This document shows, piece after piece, positions 27,394 to 36,897 of a DNA stretch of 64,000 nucleotides; the first letter of the stretch is position 1; each line of letters opens with the position of its first letter. Source of the DNA: Candidatus Colinaster scatohippi (GTDB lineage: Bacteria; Bacillota; Clostridia; Lachnospirales; Lachnospiraceae). The translations under genes and the position numbers were made by a program. Where the stretch lies: positions 1 through 64,000 of the forward strand of contig JAGHUN010000012.1 of the NCBI GenBank assembly GCA_018064805.1, given 5' to 3'. The notes below the pieces were generated by a model. That model searched no databases, was not told where the DNA came from, and saw only the letters and a list, made by a program, of their open reading frames with translations.

Positions 27394-28818
27394 CTAGAAA
27401 TTAAAATAAATAAATGGATTATGCACACCGAGAATAATAAATGACACCGACCATAAGAATATAATTCCGTAACCAATCGGAATCAATACAGAAGTAACAT
27501 TAGCAAGCTTACTATTCTCAATTTTTTCTTTTGCTACCTTCATAATCGGCGTTGCAAATACAATTCCCATTATCATATATGGACTATATTCGCGCATATA
27601 TCTGATTACAGTATCATCAATTACAAAGGGGACTCCATTAAGTCCAAACAGTGACAGACAATATTTTATGCCGGTCATGGTTCCGGATGAGTTGAAGATT
27701 ACAAAACCAAGTACAATGCAAAGCACTGTAAACATTCTCCAGATAATTTTGAATATTTTGGATTTCCTTTTTTCCGGATGAACAAGGAATTTCTCAAGCA
27801 CAAGCAGGAAGAAATATTCCAGTCCCCAAATTAAAAAAGTAAAGCTTGCACCATGCCATATTCCTGTAAGTGACCATACCACCAGTAGATTAATTATATG
27901 TCTTGGAACCGATACTCTGGAGCCTCCAAGCGGAATATATACATAATCTCTGAACCACTGTCCCAAAGACATATGCCATCTTCTCCAGAAATCAGTAACT
28001 GATTCGGCAAAATATGGATAATTAAAATTTTCATTAAAATCAAATCCAAAAATCTTACCAAGACCAATAGCCATATCTGAATAACCTGAAAAATCATATA
28101 AAATCTGAAGACTGAAGCCTATTGCTCCAATCCAAAGAAGTATAGGATTTGTATCCATGACATTCTGCTCGAATACCTCTTCAACTACTATTGATATATT
28201 ATTAGCAATAATTACTTTTTTAGCAAAGCCTAAGAAAAAACGTCTGGTTCCTTCACCAAACTTATCCAAACTACAAGTCCTATTGCTAATCTGATCGGCT
28301 ATTGTTGAATATCTAACAATTGGACCGGCTATAAGCTGAGGGAAGAACGAAATATAAAGCGCAAGGTAAAATAGATTCTTCTGAACCTCTACAGTTCCGC
28401 GATAGACATCAATTACATAGGACATAGCCTGAAATGTAAAAAAAGAAATTCCGATTGGAAGCACAATCCCGGCGAGTGGTATTTCTGCTCCAAACAGGCT
28501 ATTTACCCTTCCAATCGTAAAATCCAAATACTTAAATACAAAAAGAAGCCCGACATTAAGTACAATGTCAAGCAATAGCATTTGTTTTGCTGCAGCTGTT
28601 TTTTCTTCTGATTTGAACTTATCAATAGCTATAGCAAGCAGATAATTTATTATAATGGATGCCATCATAACAAAAACAAACTTGGGCTCCCCAAAGCTAT
28701 AGAAGTATAAACTGGCAACCAGCAATATATAGTTTCTGTATTTTTCCTTAGCCAGATAGTATATGAGTACTACAAGTGGCAAAAAGAAAAATGAGAAATA
28801 CAGACTGGAAAAAACCAT
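27394..28818 (-). CDS. MBOAT-family membrane-bound O-acyltransferase (AlgI/DltB-like), copy 1
   Basis: This protein of about 474 residues has about ten membrane segments and the MBOAT core: EFW-like VTDFWRRWHMSLGQWF, then the catalytic histidine in LTGIWHGASFTFL. It passes an acyl group from a cytoplasmic donor across the membrane to an outer partner, here probably the following AlgX-like protein. Start at 28818 is preferred because AAGGGAG sits eight bases before this ATG; the ORF also has an upstream TTG. It ends NPFIYFNF, the same end as the second MBOAT of the window, which shows the two are paralogues. Confidence 0.9.
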   Translation of the reverse strand: MVFSSLYFSFFFLPLVVLIYYLAKEKYRNYILLVASLYFYSFGEPKFVFVMMASIIINYLLAIAIDKFKSEEKTAAAKQMLLLDIVLNVGLLFVFKYLDFTIGRVNSLFGAEIPLAGIVLPIGISFFTFQAMSYVIDVYRGTVEVQKNLFYLALYISFFPQLIAGPIVRYSTIADQISNRTCSLDKFGEGTRRFFLGFAKKVIIANNISIVVEEVFEQNVMDTNPILLWIGAIGFSLQILYDFSGYSDMAIGLGKIFGFDFNENFNYPYFAESVTDFWRRWHMSLGQWFRDYVYIPLGGSRVSVPRHIINLLVVWSLTGIWHGASFTFLIWGLEYFFLLVLEKFLVHPEKRKSKIFKIIWRMFTVLCIVLGFVIFNSSGTMTGIKYCLSLFGLNGVPFVIDDTVIRYMREYSPYMIMGIVFATPIMKVAKEKIENSKLANVTSVLIPIGYGIIFLWSVSFIILGVHNPFIYFNF

Positions 28819-28848
28819 TAACAATCTCCCTTTTTTCAAATATACAAA

Positions 28849-28881
28849 TTATCGCACCACCACAAACGGATGATGCGATAA
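28849..28881 (-). terminator. Probable terminator after gmd
   Basis: TTATCGCA and TGCGATAA form an 8-bp stem with a 17-base loop just after the gmd stop; on the minus strand TTTGTATATTTG follows. The MBOAT gene begins soon after, so read-through is possible. Confidence 0.4.
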
Positions 28882-28904
28882 TATTATACTAATCTATCTT
28901 AATA

Positions 28905-29969
28905 TTAGTTCTTCGCCTTATATTCCTCGCATGTCATTCCTGCGATTTCCTTAAGGTCAGAGTCCATCATCATTGCAACCAGTCCCTTGAAGTCAACATC
29001 CCTCTTCCATCCAAGTTCTGTCTCAGCCTTAGTGCAGTCACCCCAGAGGAATTCAACCTCTGCCGGACGATAGAACTGTGGGTTAACATCAACAAGTACT
29101 CTGCCGGTCTTGGCATCAATACCCTTTTCATTAACTCCTTCGCCTTCCCATTTAATCTCAATTCCACACTGACCAAATGCTGCCTCAACGAATTCTCTTA
29201 CGGTATGAGTCTCATTGGTTGCAAGAACATAATCACCCGGCTTATCCTGCTGAAGCATGAGCCACATACCCTTAACATAATCACCGGCAAATCCCCAGTC
29301 TCGCTTTGCATTCATATTACCAAGAGATAATTTTTCCTGCTTGCCGGCAAGAATATTAGCAATTGCAAGAGTAATCTTACGAGTTACAAAGTTCTCACCA
29401 CGACGTGGCGACTCATGATTAAAAAGAATACCATTACATGCGAACATATTATAGGACTCACGATAGTTAACTGTAATCCAATATGAATAAAGCTTAGCTG
29501 CACCATATGGGCTCTTAGGATAGAATGGTGTCTTCTCACTCTGTGGAGCTGTCTCCGGAATTCCACCAAAAAGCTCCGATGTAGATGCCTGGTAATATCT
29601 ACATGATCCACCGAACATTCTAACTGCCTCTAAGAGCTTAAGTGTAGATACACCTGTTGCTTCTGCTGTATATTCAGGCACCTCAAAAGAAATACCTACA
29701 TGTGACTGTGCTGCAAGATTATAAACCTCTGTAGGCTTAATCTCCGATACAAGACGAATAAGTCCGCTTGAATCTGTTGTATCTGCATAATGCAGGAAGA
29801 ACTTAGTCCCATTATATGGACCCTCGAGAATATGATCGATTCTCTCTGTATTCTGAGTACTGTGTCTTCTGATAAGACCATGTACCTCATAGCCCTGTGC
29901 AAGAAGGAATTCTGCTAAGTATGATCCATCCTGACCGGTTACACCTGTGATTAATGCAATATTATTCAT
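28905..29969 (-). CDS. gmd: GDP-mannose 4,6-dehydratase
   Basis: This protein of about 354 residues is an extended short-chain dehydrogenase with [16 protein letters not shown] at the NAD site, [24 protein letters not shown], and [10 protein letters not shown] for the catalytic tyrosine and lysine. It turns GDP-mannose into GDP-4-keto-6-deoxymannose, the substrate of Fcl. The ATG at 29969 has GGAG eight bases upstream and starts the fold correctly, so the upstream extension is dropped. It has its own extended -10 promoter upstream and a hairpin after its stop, so it may be separately expressed. It is about 6 kb away from fcl and manC. Confidence 0.95.
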   Translation of the reverse strand: MNNIALITGVTGQDGSYLAEFLLAQGYEVHGLIRRHSTQNTERIDHILEGPYNGTKFFLHYADTTDSSGLIRLVSEIKPTEVYNLAAQSHVGISFEVPEYTAEATGVSTLKLLEAVRMFGGSCRYYQASTSELFGGIPETAPQSEKTPFYPKSPYGAAKLYSYWITVNYRESYNMFACNGILFNHESPRRGENFVTRKITLAIANILAGKQEKLSLGNMNAKRDWGFAGDYVKGMWLMLQQDKPGDYVLATNETHTVREFVEAAFGQCGIEIKWEGEGVNEKGIDAKTGRVLVDVNPQFYRPAEVEFLWGDCTKAETELGWKRDVDFKGLVAMMMDSDLKEIAGMTCEEYKAKN

Positions 29970-30014
29970 GTAAATCTCCAATCCCTTTGTGTTTTTATTC
30001 AAACAACTCAATAT

Positions 30015-30023
30015 ATTATAACA
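30015..30023 (-). promoter_or_regulatory. Extended -10 promoter of gmd
   Basis: On the minus strand CTGTTATAAT (TATAAT at 30015-30020 with TG one base ahead) lies about 46 bases before the gmd ATG. There is no good -35. Together with the hairpin after gmd it suggests gmd can be expressed alone. Confidence 0.45.
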
Positions 30024-30057
30024 GTTAGTTTATAAAAATGAAACCTTGCGTTTATTA

Positions 30058-31245
30058 TTAGGCCTTCTTTGTATAAAGGTCTAATGTATCCTTCGTAATA
30101 TTATCCCAATTATACTTATCACATATATAATCTGCAGAAGTATTCTTCACAGCTTCAACACCGTCAGAATCGTCACACAGGCTTAATAGCAATTCCCCAA
30201 GCTCCTTATCATCGCCTGCCTTGAATGCATAGCCATGACCATCAGTTACAGCAATACATTCCTCAATATCACTTGTCACGCAACAGTTCCCGTAGCTCAT
30301 CGCTTCCATAAGACTAAGCGGCATTCCCTCAAGGTCGCTTGGAAGAACATACAAATATGCATTACTATACAGTTCAGCTAAAGTATTTCCCTGAACAAAG
30401 CCTGTTAGGATGATTCTCCCATCCGGCGACTTTATTACACCCTTATCATCTTTATCCTTTACATAACCAACCATGTCAAGAAGTCTATTCAAATATTCTG
30501 AACTATCGGATATTCCACCTGCTATTACCAGCTTTTTATCAATATTTGCAGCCTTATATGCATCAATAAGATAATGAGCTCCCTTTTCAGGAACCAAACG
30601 TCCTAAATACAAAATGTAGTCATTCTTATTAAGCTCCCACCTTTTTGTAATTATATCTGCCTCTTCCCTATCCGGTCTGCATACACCATTAGGTAAAAAT
30701 ACTGTTTCCCTACCATATGTATCCATAAAATATTGTTGCACGCCTTGACTTAATACAATTATTTCATCAGCATACTTGACGGCATTTTTCTCGCCCTTCA
30801 TTATAACGAAACCGGCAATTTTTCCCCACTTGGCTCTCTTGTGATCAAGACCATGTATTGTCGCAACAACCCTTTTACCAAAAAGCTTTGGAATAAAGCA
30901 CCCAATACATGGACCCTCAGCATGATAATGTACGACATCATATTTGCCAAAAGCTGCACAAACTGACGCACTTATTGACGCTGTTACTGCAGCCAGTCCC
31001 TTTTTATCAATGGTCCAAACCTTTTTAACTTTTACGCCCTTATAATCATTTGTGACACTAGTGTCATATTCTGAACCGGCAACATTATGACCACCACGAT
31101 TATAGCAGGTTACCGAATGTCCCAGACCTACCATCCTTGTTGCCAATTCCTCTACAACAATCTCCACTCCACCCTCTCTTGATGGAATTCTCTTGTGACC
31201 AATCATGGCTATATTCAGTTTTTCTTTACCTGAAATTTTACTCAT
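30058..31245 (-). CDS. GT4 glycosyltransferase with DUF1972-like N-terminus
   Basis: A 395-residue GT-B enzyme. The N-terminus (IAMIGHKRIPSREGGVE) matches the DUF1972/GT4 group, which includes rhamnosyltransferases such as those of streptococcal capsule loci. The C-terminal part has YLGRLVPEKGAH, DLEGMPLSLMEAMSYG and ATIHGLDHKRAKW in the middle. A dTDP-rhamnose reductase gene lies two genes upstream, so a beta-L-rhamnosyl or related donor is a fair guess, not a demonstration. It ends close to gmd and starts seven bases after the upstream GT-C-like gene. Confidence 0.85.
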   Translation of the reverse strand: MSKISGKEKLNIAMIGHKRIPSREGGVEIVVEELATRMVGLGHSVTCYNRGGHNVAGSEYDTSVTNDYKGVKVKKVWTIDKKGLAAVTASISASVCAAFGKYDVVHYHAEGPCIGCFIPKLFGKRVVATIHGLDHKRAKWGKIAGFVIMKGEKNAVKYADEIIVLSQGVQQYFMDTYGRETVFLPNGVCRPDREEADIITKRWELNKNDYILYLGRLVPEKGAHYLIDAYKAANIDKKLVIAGGISDSSEYLNRLLDMVGYVKDKDDKGVIKSPDGRIILTGFVQGNTLAELYSNAYLYVLPSDLEGMPLSLMEAMSYGNCCVTSDIEECIAVTDGHGYAFKAGDDKELGELLLSLCDDSDGVEAVKNTSADYICDKYNWDNITKDTLDLYTKKA

Positions 31246-31251
31246 CTTAAT

Positions 31252-32829
31252 CTACCGAAGTTCATATACATCAACATATTTAAGATTTCTGACCACACTT
31301 GAAGAGGTCATATTCTTATCAGCAACTATTTCATTCAACCTTTGGGCCGCCTGTTCAGAGCGAACGCTGAAAACATACAAATGGTCTGCCCCCATAACAT
31401 CCGCATCAGTTATTTTTTCTTCATTATTCATATCTATAAAAAAGATTCTGTCATAATTCATAAGTTCCATGGCATCATCCCAAATCATCCATTGATTCTC
31501 ATAGTTATAGATATATACTATTGTATCTGTGCTATGCTCCTTTGCCCAGGCATAATCCTTTGCATCATCCTCATACAGAAAGAGCACCTTATCCGACGCA
31601 AGGCCCTTAATTTGAAGAACAAGTGCAACTGTAAATATAATTATAGAAAAAGCCAGCCCCATATTTTTCTTGTTTATAAGTGGTTCAGCAAAACCAAAAA
31701 CAGCTATAACCATAAGCAAAATCAACAGGCCATATATCGGCATCTCATATCTGATTGCCTCCTCTGCATTAGTCAGAGCGGTCTTCAGTACTACCAGAAA
31801 ATATCCTGCTGTTACTGTAATGGTAAGCCCCAAAATGGCTTTATCAAACCGAAGCGACCCCTTCTTCTTATAATGATATGTTACTCCAAGCAATATTATG
31901 GCAAGCGCCACAATATAAAACATATTACATAATACATATTCCTGAAGAAGACCTACAAACAAACCGGCGCGTTCCTTCAAATTCGCCATATCGAAGAAGG
32001 CTCCCATTGCCTCTGTTCCTCTATAACCTCTGAATATATGTCTGAGGCAGGACGGATACACCGCTACTACCAAAAGCATTCCTGCAATCACAGAAGTAGC
32101 ATATAATATTGACTGCCTTCTAGTGTCCTTTTTTATAAAAAGATTCAGTGTCATATATGCCGCAACAAAGAACATAAAAACAGCAAAATAGTAATGAGTC
32201 ATAAATCCCAGAAATGTAGTTATCAAAACGGGAATATACAAATTCTTCCAATTGTAGGACTTATCCTTCAGTGCCTTTACATGAATATAGAAACTTACCA
32301 TGCACAGAAAGGTGAGCATCATATACATACGAATAAAAGTAACACCACTGATTATTGCCGGCGAAAAACCAAAGAGTGACACAGTGAACAGATTAATATG
32401 CTGATTGCCATCTGTAATAAGGTCGCTAATCTTCCAGACCATCAGAATCGTAATAAAGAAGAAGAACAAATTTATTCCAAGTCCCTGCCATAGAGAAAAT
32501 ACATTACGACTAAACGAACATACCGTATGAAGAACATAGTAATACAGCGGAGGATGAACATCATAGGTCTGCATGAGCGTTACCATCCCATATTCAAATT
32601 CCTTACCGTCAGTAACCTTGAATTCATTGGCTATCTCTGAAGTATCCATCCACTCGTTATCAGTAGGAATCAGTCCTGAAGTCACATTTGAAGAATAGTA
32701 AGAATAATATTCATCATAGTGACATCCCTGTTTTCTGGTACAAAAATAAAAGGCTGCAATTATCTGCAACACTATTATTATAATCATAAGGATTATATAT
32801 AGTTTTTTTGACCCGAATTCCTTTTTCAT
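31252..32829 (-). CDS. GT-C (PMT_2/GT39-like) membrane glycosyltransferase
   Basis: This 525-residue protein has about eleven hydrophobic segments and an acidic pair in the first outer loop (GCHYDEYYSYYS), the typical metal or donor site of GT-C enzymes such as ArnT and protein mannosyltransferases. Its family uses polyprenyl-phosphate sugars on the outer face of the membrane. The C-terminal part is soluble (about residues 425-525). It is followed by a GT4 after seven bases. The upstream region has a weak extended -10 and a strong hairpin, so its expression could be independent from rfbD. Target is unknown. Confidence 0.75.
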   Translation of the reverse strand: MKKEFGSKKLYIILMIIIIVLQIIAAFYFCTRKQGCHYDEYYSYYSSNVTSGLIPTDNEWMDTSEIANEFKVTDGKEFEYGMVTLMQTYDVHPPLYYYVLHTVCSFSRNVFSLWQGLGINLFFFFITILMVWKISDLITDGNQHINLFTVSLFGFSPAIISGVTFIRMYMMLTFLCMVSFYIHVKALKDKSYNWKNLYIPVLITTFLGFMTHYYFAVFMFFVAAYMTLNLFIKKDTRRQSILYATSVIAGMLLVVAVYPSCLRHIFRGYRGTEAMGAFFDMANLKERAGLFVGLLQEYVLCNMFYIVALAIILLGVTYHYKKKGSLRFDKAILGLTITVTAGYFLVVLKTALTNAEEAIRYEMPIYGLLILLMVIAVFGFAEPLINKKNMGLAFSIIIFTVALVLQIKGLASDKVLFLYEDDAKDYAWAKEHSTDTIVYIYNYENQWMIWDDAMELMNYDRIFFIDMNNEEKITDADVMGADHLYVFSVRSEQAAQRLNEIVADKNMTSSSVVRNLKYVDVYELR

Positions 32830-32888
32830 ATAATGCCTTTATACCACAAAGCGCCACGAGAAGCGCAGCATACTATAAATATTCAATA

Positions 32889-32913
32889 CGGCAGTCACCA
32901 CAGGTAACTGCCG
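32889..32913 (-). terminator. Strong hairpin after rfbD
   Basis: CGGCAGTTACC and GGTGACTGCCG on the minus strand form an 11-bp stem (one GU pair) with a three-base loop right after rfbD. The following bases TATTGAATATTTATAG are only moderately T-rich, so it might be an incomplete terminator or a processing signal. Confidence 0.5.
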
Positions 32914-32935
32914 CCATTAAAAAGCTTCTTATATA

Positions 32936-33784
32936 TTAGTATCCTAATTCCTTCATATATACTTCAAGTGCATCATGCCAATCTGCAAAAGTATATCCAC
33001 CAACCATTTTAAGCATATAATTCTCAAGAATCGAATGCAATGGTCTCGGCGCAGGTGCACCATATGCAGCAGTAGATGTCGGTATAACCTTCGTATCTTT
33101 ACCTGCAATTCTGAAAATCTCCTCAGCAAAATTTGCCCAGTTGGTACTACCCTCACAGGTTGCATGATATGTTCCGTAATTATCTGTGAAAATTATGCTG
33201 TCAATCGCCTTAACAAGCTCAACCGTACTTGTCGGTGTTCCAAACTGATCATTAACAACCGTAACCGTGTCATGTGTTTCAGCCAGATTAAGCATTGTCT
33301 TAACGAAATTCTTACCATCACCATAGAGCCATGCAGTACGGAAAATAAAATATCTGTGGCAAAAATGCTTAACCATATCTTCTGCTCTTGACTTTGTTAT
33401 TCCATATACACTTTGTGGCTGTGGTTTATCATATTCCATATAAGGAGTCTGCTTTGTACCATCAAAAACATAATCTGTTGATATGTGGACAAGCTTCGCT
33501 CCGACTTCAGTCGCTGCTATTGCAAGATTACGTGGTCCAAGGGTATTAATCTTAAATGCCAAATCCTGATTGGTCTCACATGCATCTACAGCTGTATATG
33601 CTGCACAGTTAATGATTGCATATGGCTTCTCACCTCTGCAAAGCTCCATAACCGCCTCTATATCTGTGATATCAAGTTCATCAACATCTGTGTTAACAAA
33701 TTCGATTCCTCTCTTATCTGCATAAAATTTGTTAATTTCTCTTCCCAGCTGTCCATTACAGCCTGTAACTATAATCTTTTTCAT
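32936..33784 (-). CDS. rfbD: dTDP-4-dehydrorhamnose reductase
   Basis: This protein of about 282 residues catalyses the last step of dTDP-L-rhamnose synthesis. It has TGCNGQLGREI (NAD(P) site), ISTDYVFDG, YGITKSRAE with the catalytic Y-x3-K, and FRTAWLYGDGKNF. The ATG at 33784 has GGAGG six bases upstream, which rules out the eight-residue extension. rfbA, rfbB and rfbC are not in the window, so the other three steps must be encoded elsewhere. It has its own likely promoter at 33838-33866 and a strong hairpin after it. Confidence 0.92.
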   Translation of the reverse strand: MKKIIVTGCNGQLGREINKFYADKRGIEFVNTDVDELDITDIEAVMELCRGEKPYAIINCAAYTAVDACETNQDLAFKINTLGPRNLAIAATEVGAKLVHISTDYVFDGTKQTPYMEYDKPQPQSVYGITKSRAEDMVKHFCHRYFIFRTAWLYGDGKNFVKTMLNLAETHDTVTVVNDQFGTPTSTVELVKAIDSIIFTDNYGTYHATCEGSTNWANFAEEIFRIAGKDTKVIPTSTAAYGAPAPRPLHSILENYMLKMVGGYTFADWHDALEVYMKELGY

Positions 33785-33837
33785 GTTTACCTCCAACACG
33801 AATAACAATATCTGAGCCCTTCAGACTCTCCTAAAAT

Positions 33838-33866
33838 ATGGTATCATAGTGATTTTTAATCTGCAA
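33838..33866 (-). promoter_or_regulatory. Promoter of rfbD
   Basis: On the minus strand TTGCAG (33861-33866), 17 bases and TACCAT (33838-33843) with TGA before it make a plausible extended -10 promoter about 55 bases before the rfbD ATG. Confidence 0.45.
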
Positions 33867-33869
33867 GTA

Positions 33870-35654
33870 TCAGCGCAAATCATAAACATAAATGGTATAT
33901 GGTGATATATCAGTATTATATTTACCAACAAGCCTTATCCCCAGCTCATCCGAATTACTGAATTCTATTCTTGAGAAAACAAAACGGCATTCAAGGCTTT
34001 TCAACTCTTCGATATCTACCATAAGTCTTGTATCAGATAGTGCGAGTTCCCTTACCGGTGCATAGGTATTCTCATCACTTCCTGAATACAGACTAACTCT
34101 TGCTCCCCAGTCATTATAATATTTACCTAAAGACTGAGAGCCTTCAAAAGCCGGTGCCTCAATAGCCAGCCACTTTTGCTTATATTCTTCTGAATACATA
34201 CCTAAATAACCATCAACCGTAGAAATTCCATTATATACAAGAACTCCCGGATGTAAGCCATATGCAGCTGACCACTCACCATCATACTGAATGTCATTTT
34301 TAATTTCTTCAAATAATTCCGTTGAATAAAATTCGTTAAAATTTAGTGTGCTTGTGTCCTTATGCTTAATAATTCTGAAAGCCTGATTATAACAGGTATA
34401 ATAAAAGTCATTATATATCTGTGGCATAAACATAACTACAAGCATAGCGGCAATGGCAACCATATAGCTTACCGACATCCAAACCTTTTTGCCGGTATTC
34501 GACAGTCTTATGCATACTAATAATAATTCTGCATACCACAGGAAAGGATTAAAGAATGATGTTCTCGAAAACTCAAATCCCTTAAGTGGTGGAACTATTG
34601 TCTCTAGCATACCTCTAAAGGGTGCAAAATCGCAGAGACCGAATATCAGACAGTTGAATATAATCCATAGCATTATTAAATTCACCGGATCGGTTAGAAT
34701 CTCCCTCGCCTTATGTTCCCTTATATGCGTAATATTAATGCATACAACAGCCACAAGAACAACTGCAAGCACTATATAGGTATGACTATCCTGACTATGA
34801 AAGGATGCATTTATGAATTCGTTAAAGCCTGCTTTCAAAGCCTCTAAGAGACTTGAATCAGCCCTTAACATTGTTGTCCTAATTGTGACAGTATCGTCAA
34901 AAAGCATTGCCTTGAACAACCTGTATTCAAACACAACATATCCAACCGATAATACACAAATCGCAGAAAAGACACTGAATGGGAACTTCTTATCCTTAAT
35001 CCATAGGATTATTACCGCCACACACATATAGCACAGTATAAAAAAGCCGTGGTAAGAAAAATAGGATAGAATAGGATAGAAGAACACCCCAAGATACATA
35101 AGTATTCTGCTTCTGACTAAGGTCTTATCACCTGCAATTTTCTTAAATCCTTCTCCAATGTACAGCCTTCGAACCAGCCATATAATCAGCGGAACAGATG
35201 TAAATGCTATTCCATAAGTTGGAAATACCGGAATCATTCCATATGCCGTCCCAATAATAACAATTAATGGCCTGTAGCTTTTATAGTTTTCTCCAAGTAT
35301 ATCCTTGGCGAGAAGCCGAAATGTAAACAGACCAATAGCTATCTTCAGTCCGTAACCGATAAAATAAGCCGGCAAAGTAGGAAGAACAATATATAAAATA
35401 TTATAAAGAAGAAATTCCGAACCAAGCAGATTCCTGTCTATTCCATGAAGCATAGGCATATCTGCATTCTGTGCAAACCAAGCCTTATTAAGGCTTAACA
35501 TCTTATAGTGCGGAATAAAAAGGTCCAGATTATCATGTACCTGAATATAGCTATTCCCATTGAAAACTATAAACACAAGTGCTTGTAATCCTAACATTGC
35601 ACCTACAACATAGATATACCAGTATTTTTTTATATTATCGGATATCTTTTTCAA
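33870..35654 (-). CDS. DUF6044-like multi-span membrane protein
   Basis: This 594-residue protein has about twelve hydrophobic segments and a soluble extracytoplasmic C-terminal domain. The first outer loop holds VHDNLDLFIPHYKMLS and LHGIDRNLLGSEF, which I associate with DUF6044 (Bacillus YkoS type), membrane proteins resembling GT-C enzymes. It starts with a TTG codon directly after the stop codon of the MurD-like gene, with GGAG about nine bases before; no in-frame ATG exists before residue 20. Coupled translation with the MurD-like ligase is likely. Function is unknown. Confidence 0.65.
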   Translation of the reverse strand: MKKISDNIKKYWYIYVVGAMLGLQALVFIVFNGNSYIQVHDNLDLFIPHYKMLSLNKAWFAQNADMPMLHGIDRNLLGSEFLLYNILYIVLPTLPAYFIGYGLKIAIGLFTFRLLAKDILGENYKSYRPLIVIIGTAYGMIPVFPTYGIAFTSVPLIIWLVRRLYIGEGFKKIAGDKTLVRSRILMYLGVFFYPILSYFSYHGFFILCYMCVAVIILWIKDKKFPFSVFSAICVLSVGYVVFEYRLFKAMLFDDTVTIRTTMLRADSSLLEALKAGFNEFINASFHSQDSHTYIVLAVVLVAVVCINITHIREHKAREILTDPVNLIMLWIIFNCLIFGLCDFAPFRGMLETIVPPLKGFEFSRTSFFNPFLWYAELLLVCIRLSNTGKKVWMSVSYMVAIAAMLVVMFMPQIYNDFYYTCYNQAFRIIKHKDTSTLNFNEFYSTELFEEIKNDIQYDGEWSAAYGLHPGVLVYNGISTVDGYLGMYSEEYKQKWLAIEAPAFEGSQSLGKYYNDWGARVSLYSGSDENTYAPVRELALSDTRLMVDIEELKSLECRFVFSRIEFSNSDELGIRLVGKYNTDISPYTIYVYDLR

Positions 35655-36839
35655 TTACATCTTCTCCTGAACTAATGCCTTAAATACATCCCCTCGTTCC
35701 TCAAAATTTTTGAAGTAACCATAGGATGCTGCTGCCGGAGACAGAATGACTGCCCCCTCATCTGTTATCTCAAGCGCCTTGTCAACTGCCTGTTTTAAAT
35801 CATCTACTAAATATACATAGTCCATCTTATTTATGACATCGCTGTCATAAATTCTTTTACCTGATGCATACATGAATATATAATAATATTCACTATGCTC
35901 TTTAATAAAATCAATTATTTTATGATAATCAATACCTCTATCCATTCCGCCTAAAAGAAGTGTTTTAGCATCGGTAATACTATTTAAGGCACTGATTGCA
36001 GCCTCGGGAATCGTAGATATCGAATCGTCAAAAAATCTTATATTTCCTATATCTCCAATATGCTCCAGCCTGTGACTTAATCCTTTGAATTCCTGTATGG
36101 CCTTAAGCACCTTTTCACTGTTACATCCATAACACTCAGTAGCAATTCTGTATACAAATTCCGCATTATACTGATTATGAATTCCCTCAATTGACAATTC
36201 ATATTCTCCGATTCTTTCGGGACTAATAACTATACGTGTGGCTTCTGTCTCAATAAACGGAACGTTATCCCCTTCATACAGATAATCTTCCTTCTTTTGA
36301 TAAGTTGTAACATGGGATTTAGCTTCAAAATATTTATCCATTGTATGATAATAATCCAAATGTTCCTCATACAGATTTAAGAATACACCTATATGCGGCG
36401 AAACCGTATTATGACATAATTGATGGCAACTCATCTCAAATACGGCAATAGTATCCTCTGTAATAGAATCATAATAATCAAGACATGGCTGCCCAATATT
36501 ACCCAGCAATAATACAGGTCTGTCTGTGCACTTACTTAAGACAGAGAACAGCATCGAGCTTGTTGTACTCTTTCCCTTAGTTCCGGTAATTCCGATTGTT
36601 ATATCCCTGTAGGCCTCCAGGAATATCTGCGTTTGAGAAGTATATTTTGGATCATCCTTCTCCATAACAATCCCGGGACTTTTAACTATATAATCAAAAT
36701 TCTCCTCAACTATTCCATCAATTTTGCCTTCATATATCTCTACAGACAACGGCTTACAGACTCTCTTTATAAAATCTTCTGTTGATTTTCCTTCCCGTCC
36801 ATATCCCCAGATTAATATTCTTTTTCCGTCAAATTTCAT
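35655..36839 (-). CDS. MurD-like Mur ligase with altered motifs
   Basis: A 394-residue ATP-dependent ligase of the Mur family, shorter than the usual MurD of about 450. The N-terminal Rossmann-like domain starts RILIWGYGREGKST; the ATP loop GTKGKSTT is at residues 86-93; NLYEEHLDYYHT corresponds to the DHLD region, with Glu in place of the first Asp; and the C-terminal domain has HRLEHIG. The motif normally NDSKATN reads DDSISTIPEA here. MurD joins D-Glu to UDP-MurNAc-L-Ala; the altered motif resembles the MurD2 branch reported to use L-Glu. A MurD paralogue with another job is possible. Confidence 0.75.
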   Translation of the reverse strand: MKFDGKRILIWGYGREGKSTEDFIKRVCKPLSVEIYEGKIDGIVEENFDYIVKSPGIVMEKDDPKYTSQTQIFLEAYRDITIGITGTKGKSTTSSMLFSVLSKCTDRPVLLLGNIGQPCLDYYDSITEDTIAVFEMSCHQLCHNTVSPHIGVFLNLYEEHLDYYHTMDKYFEAKSHVTTYQKKEDYLYEGDNVPFIETEATRIVISPERIGEYELSIEGIHNQYNAEFVYRIATECYGCNSEKVLKAIQEFKGLSHRLEHIGDIGNIRFFDDSISTIPEAAISALNSITDAKTLLLGGMDRGIDYHKIIDFIKEHSEYYYIFMYASGKRIYDSDVINKMDYVYLVDDLKQAVDKALEITDEGAVILSPAAASYGYFKNFEERGDVFKALVQEKM

Positions 36840-36897
36840 ACCTTATCACCAATTAATCTACCTACTATTTGCCCTGTAAGATTAAAATTTTACTATT

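Noticed and set aside
31342-31932. Long plus-strand ORF (about 196 codons) inside the GT39-like gene
   Set aside because: It lies wholly within a convincing membrane protein gene, has no ribosome binding site, and its product lacks any domain.
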